From the NCBI GenBank assembly GCA_037951105.1, contig JBAMJV010008453.1, forward strand, positions 37,242 to 101,241: 64,000 nucleotides of DNA, in the 5' to 3' direction. The notes under the pieces were generated by a model, which ran no database searches, was not told the origin of the DNA, and worked only from the letters and a program-made list of their open reading frames with translations. Every line of letters begins with the position of its first letter. Positions within the stretch are counted from its first letter, which is position 1. Made by a program: the position numbers and the translations under genes. This document shows, one piece after another, positions 60,311-64,000 of the stretch. Source of the DNA: Echinarachnius parma (lineage: Eukaryota; Echinodermata; Echinoidea; Clypeasteroida; Echinarachniidae).

Positions 60311-60902
60311 TAGGTTGGTGTAAAGTTTGATAATTATAATTCAGGGTTATTAATATTTTGCATCGTCCACTAAGTTCTAACTTCTAAAAACATTCAAGAA
60401 GTGTCTTAACCCTAATAAGGGCGGGGGCCATAATGCCCCCCCCCCCCCCCCCTCCACAATTTGTTTGATTGCTCCAAAACTCGGAAAGATGACGCGCCGC
60501 AGCTGCTTGGTGACTTTTTTCTTTTGGGTCTTGCGCATATTTTAACACAACAATTTAGAAAATCGGACCTACCGTTACGAAGTCACATGACCTTTTGTCT
60601 ATGCATATCGGCCCTAAAATCGCTCAATTTCGTGATTTGTGTACAAAACATATGGAAATATCAGTTTTCGTAAAAAGAAGTATATCATTGGTTATTTGGT
60701 CTTGTTTACATTTTATATGTTTGTTTTGGGGTTCAAAATAGTTGAATTATATTTAGAAAAAAAAACAAAAAACAATAACATACATAAGTAAAAAAAAAAA
60801 AAAACATACATAAGAAATCATGAAAACAATTGAAAACATAAGGAAGAACCTGGCTCTTCCAATTTTTTTTGTCGTATAATTATTCCAAATGCTCTAAAGA
60901 AT

Positions 60903-61735
60903 ATATCAATTTCAATTTCAATTTCAATTCATTTCATTCATCATAAAAAAACATAAATACAATGCACAGTATATATCAAATACATTTACATATAAGACCA
61001 TAAAAAACAAGTCATTACGTTTCACCCAAGTTAGAAAATAACCGCTTCTCAGGCCTGAGGAGAGGTTGAGAGATTCGTGCCTCTAGTAGAATTTTATCAC
61101 CGTTTACACCGTTCTTATCGGTTTACTGCGTGTAACCGGAGGAGATTATCTCTATAATACCACTAGGTCTCGGGGGGGCAGTTAACAGGGCATGAAATGT
61201 TGACGAGAGCTATTAAAATGGTTGAGTTGATTTCCACCGTGGTGGAGATCACGGCTAACTTAGTGAAACGTAATGAAACAATTACAAACACAAAAGGGTA
61301 CAAATTATGAGAATGTGGGGTCAACAAAAAGAGCATGAAGCCTTATAAAACGTTGACCCCTAATAAGAATATCATGTAAAACTATTTAAAACCGAATATA
61401 ACAATTAATCAGTAACATAGCAAAGTGCTCACAAATTATATTAATCATTACAGTATCAATCATTGGATGAATACAAATTCAAAAGATAACATTTATAACA
61501 TCGTTTAAAACTATTGAGAGAAGGTGAATTTTTCAAATCGGGTGGTATTTGATTCCATAAAACAGGGCCTTTACAAAATATGGAATTTTTTGAAGTATTA
61601 GTTCTTATCTTTGGTAAATGATAATTAGCAGAATTGCGAGTATTATGATAATGAACATTGCTATTCAACAAAAATGTAGATGACATAGCGACAGGAAGTA
61701 GACCCCTTGAACACATAAACATAAATATTGCAATG
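60903..61735 (-). mobile_element. LINE 3' end fragment, reverse orientation (copy 2), interrupted
   Basis: A - strand frame at 61456-61722 encodes the C-terminal LINE tail: SNVHYHNTRNSANYHLPKIR, then GPVLWNQIPPDLKNSPSLNS. The 3' UTR runs to the AATTG-type tail at ~60905. A 263-bp inverted-repeat element is inserted at 61013. Confidence 0.85.
61013..61275. mobile_element. 263-bp inverted-repeat insertion, apparently without target duplication
   Basis: The ends CATTACGTTTCACCCAAGTT and AACTTAGTGAAACGTAATG are inverted repeats of ~20 bp. The paralogous empty site at ~49224-49240 reads AACAAGTAAACAATTAC. The flanks here (AACAAGT and AAACAATTAC) rejoin to exactly that sequence, with no bases duplicated. 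Confidence 0.82.
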
Positions 61736-61771
61736 TAATGTATATGTGGTAAAAACCAATTCAGGGCGATC

Positions 61772-61846
61772 GGCCGCTTAATGGCCGAGATCTTAAGGGG
61801 GGGGGGGGGGGGCGCATAATGCCCCCCCCCCCCCCCCGGCCGTAGA
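61772..61846. repeat. G-run/C-run palindrome (copy 2)
   Basis: AGATCTTAA is followed by about 17 G, GCGCATAATG and about 16 C, then CGGCCG. It is a cleaner hairpin than copy 1 and would pair almost completely. Confidence 0.88.
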
Positions 61847-62451
61847 AAGACATCAAACAGCCCGGCTTTTTTTAGAGTTAACCCATGTTAAATCCTATGC
61901 ATCCGTACCAAACTAGACAAGTTGAAATTACCAGCTTATAAATAACGAGTGTAATATAATTGTATTTTGCGAAAGCATAATTTTGCCCTATAAATGTTTG
62001 TGAAATATCTGGATACTAACCTGTGAATCATGTTTACTCTTCTCTGTAGTCAAATGAACCCTGCTAGCAGACATCGTTTGTTTGTGCGTGCCACGGGTTT
62101 GATGATATACAATTGTATGGAACCTGTTATTTTAAAGGTACCTGATTATAGCGACCACTATCTTGTTTCCTTTTGGGTGGTCACTTTACACTGTTTGATG
62201 AAAGTCGTCTATAAATTAAATTTGTTTATAGCGGCCACATATCTATTTCCCCTTGGGTTGTGACCGTAAAAATGTTTTAGTGTAAGCTCTGTTATTCAAT
62301 AAACTGGTCTACAAATGTCACCTGTTTGAAGCGGCCAATTTTCGATTCTCTTTAGTTGCAGGTGTGACTGTAAAAGATATTGCATTTTTCATACGGCATA
62401 TGCAGGCGATGGGCAATCACAGAGGTCATGTGTGGGCGATCAACATCTTGT

Positions 62452-62880
62452 TATTAGACCAAATGAGAGTTAGACTAAATGGTCATTAGCCGAAATAGTG
62501 TTTAGACGAAATGGCATTATAGACGAACTGCTTGTAGACCAAGTAAAAATAGACCTATTTGTATTAGACGAGATGGTAATAGACTAAATGGATATTATAC
62601 TAAGTGAAATACAGACCAAATGGTTATAGACCAAACGGTATTTAGACGAATTGCATATAGACCAAGTGAAGGGTAGCCTAATTGAGAATTAGAGAAACTG
62701 GTATTAGACGAAGTGACAATTGGCCCTTTCGGTCATTAGACGAAACAGCAATAGCCTAAATGGGCATTAGACCTAATGATAATTAGCCCAAATGGGTTTA
62801 GCCAAACCGAGTTAGACGAACTAAAAAAATTATACAAAGTTGTATTAGACCAAGTGAATATAGGCCTAAACCTCTTAAAC
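62452..62880. repeat. Right subrepeat arm (copy 2)
   Basis: Repeats of TTAGACGAAATGG, ATAGACCAAGTG and TAGCCTAAATGGGC at a ~15-16-bp period. It is nearly identical in order to 50565-50965, with one extra unit near 62470. Confidence 0.88.
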
Positions 62881-63283
62881 ATCGTGTGTCCCGTCATGTA
62901 AGAGTAGTCATATCAGTTGTGGGTCTTGTATGTGCAATATTTAAAGTACAATGTTGCATAAACTATAAGACACTAAATAGGATGAAATAGGATGAATAGT
63001 CCCTGAAAATTTGAGCACAATCGGTCAAGAAATACAAAATCTTTGGCTCTTTGAAAAGAGCCATTTATTTGTACGAGTGACTCAAATTGGCAACCCGCTC
63101 TAGCAAAGTTGTGGACAACTCCGTATACATTTTGTACACAAAATTTCAATTTTGTAAAATTTTCTCAATATGTATGTTTTCCATTTATTTGAATTATCTA
63201 TTGTAGATTGCATTTATACATGACATATCATGAGTTGGGGGAATGGAAAAGTGCGAATATGAAGAAAACTGTAAAAATGGGAA

Positions 63284-63672
63284 TATTGGTGTACAAAACA
63301 TATAAGGAGTCACCCGATTCACAAAAAGCACACAGTAAGCCACCGTAAAAGAAGACAAAAGGCACACGGTAAATACTGAAGGGATGACATCTTCTGTAAT
63401 CTGATGGACACGGTGGGATGCCGTCCCCTTCCATAATCTGTCTTCCAACCATGCCGACTGCATTATAACGTACTGTAAATCTGTACAGTGATCCTATCTT
63501 GATAGTCTATTTTCAGACCCGTTTATGAATAATTAATGCACTGCATGAGCAATTGACCACATTCCTGACAAATAGACAAATAAGATTAATTCGTCGTGCA
63601 TTCCACGAAGTGACACATCGCACCAAAATCGCGTCCAAAGTCGATTTTGAGTTTTATTCATTGTTTATATGG
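63284..63672. other. Unassigned sequence before the terminal array
   Basis: Unique sequence with no recognised gene. The two - strand frames near 63194-63463 overlap each other and lack family motifs. Confidence 0.45.
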
Positions 63673-64000
63673 TTCCATGACATATGCTCCGCCGACATAT
63701 GCTCCGCCGACAATTGCTCCGAAAAATGCGACAAATGCTCCGCGACTAATGCTCCGCGATATTTGCTCCGCCGACATTTGCTCCGCCGACAATTGCTCCG
63801 CCGACATTTGCTCCGCCGACAATTGCTCCGCCGACAAATGCTCCGCCGACATTTGCTCCGCCGACAAATGCTCCGCCGACATTTGCTCCGCCGACAAATG
63901 CTCCGCCGACATTTGCTCCGCCGACATTTGCTCCGCCGACAAATGCTCCGAAGCTGCGACAATTGCTCCGCGACATTTGCTCCGCCGACAATTGCTCCGC
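63673..64000. repeat. 15-bp tandem array, continuing past the window end
   Basis: Units read GCTCCGCCGACATTT or GCTCCGCCGACAATT with a fixed 15-bp period. A few irregular units sit near 63721-63770 and 63945-63985. Because 15 is a multiple of three, all three - strand frames are open and give repeats such as MSAEQ and VGGAN. I read this as satellite or transposon-arm DNA, not a protein gene. Confidence 0.9.

Larger units (their letters stand above)
59908..63283. repeat. Segment B, copy 2, into the start of a C unit
   Basis: Matches 48087-51395 with different subrepeat numbers in the left arm and one clean 263-bp insertion at 61013. Similarity ends at GGGAATATTGGTG, where C2 reads GGGAACATTTGTG. 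Confidence 0.88.

Noticed and set aside
63654..63991. A repeat protein of MSAEQ or VGGAN units
   Set aside because: All three - strand frames are open because the tandem unit is 15 bp; there is no start context or non-repeat domain.
63673..64000. A CRISPR-like array
   Set aside because: There are no unique spacers; repeats are directly contiguous 15-bp units in an animal genome.

Overview
This is an AT-rich nuclear genomic window from an animal. It holds two intron-rich protein genes that converge tail to tail, plus a large load of transposable elements and local duplications. The exon sequences, the tRNA-derived SINEs, the foldback elements with ~15-bp subrepeats and the many small inverted-repeat elements suggest a marine invertebrate deuterostome, most likely an echinoderm. 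That assignment is inference, because nothing in the window is diagnostic of a species.

1-11.5 kb: a 5'-truncated LINE (1-1942) is followed by the last seven exons of a consortin-like gene on the + strand (CNST, 2244-7259). Consortin is a single-pass trans-Golgi sorting protein; its TPR-like segment and its C-terminal membrane anchor can both be recognised. The upstream exons lie outside the window. Behind the stop codon are at least five decaying copies of the terminal exon, a tRNA-type SINE, several MITEs, a three-unit tandem repeat and a second SINE.

12.0-38.0 kb: on the - strand a complete 20-exon PSMD2 (Rpn1, a base subunit of the 26S proteasome regulatory particle) encodes about 897 residues. 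Its introns hold a 3.9-kb hAT-type element with an 8-bp target duplication, pairs of MITEs, CAT/ATG microsatellites, and many partial copies of the neighbouring exons. These exon fragments occur beside at least seven PSMD2 exons and two CNST exons, and they are the most striking gene-level feature here.

38.0-46.2 kb: a nest of inverted-repeat elements begins within about 75 bp of the PSMD2 start codon. It contains MITEs with TTAA ends and self-complementary centres, a truncated LINE, and an element dense in CCAACGTTGG. It ends with a 3.85-kb element (42339-46188) bounded by inverted repeats and carrying about 15 copies, in both orientations, of the 12-mer GAACGTCCGTGA. I do not recognise that element.

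47.1-64.0 kb: no genes. An ~8.3-kb segment is duplicated in tandem (47088-55432 and 55433-63283). Each copy holds an element with long inverted arms built of degenerate ~15-16-bp subrepeats, reminiscent of sea-urchin TU/foldback transposons. The first copy carries three tandem ~1.68-kb units. The second carries a 3.5-kb insertion with a broken LINE and a 263-bp inverted-repeat insertion whose empty paralogous site shows no target duplication. The window ends inside a perfect 15-bp tandem array.
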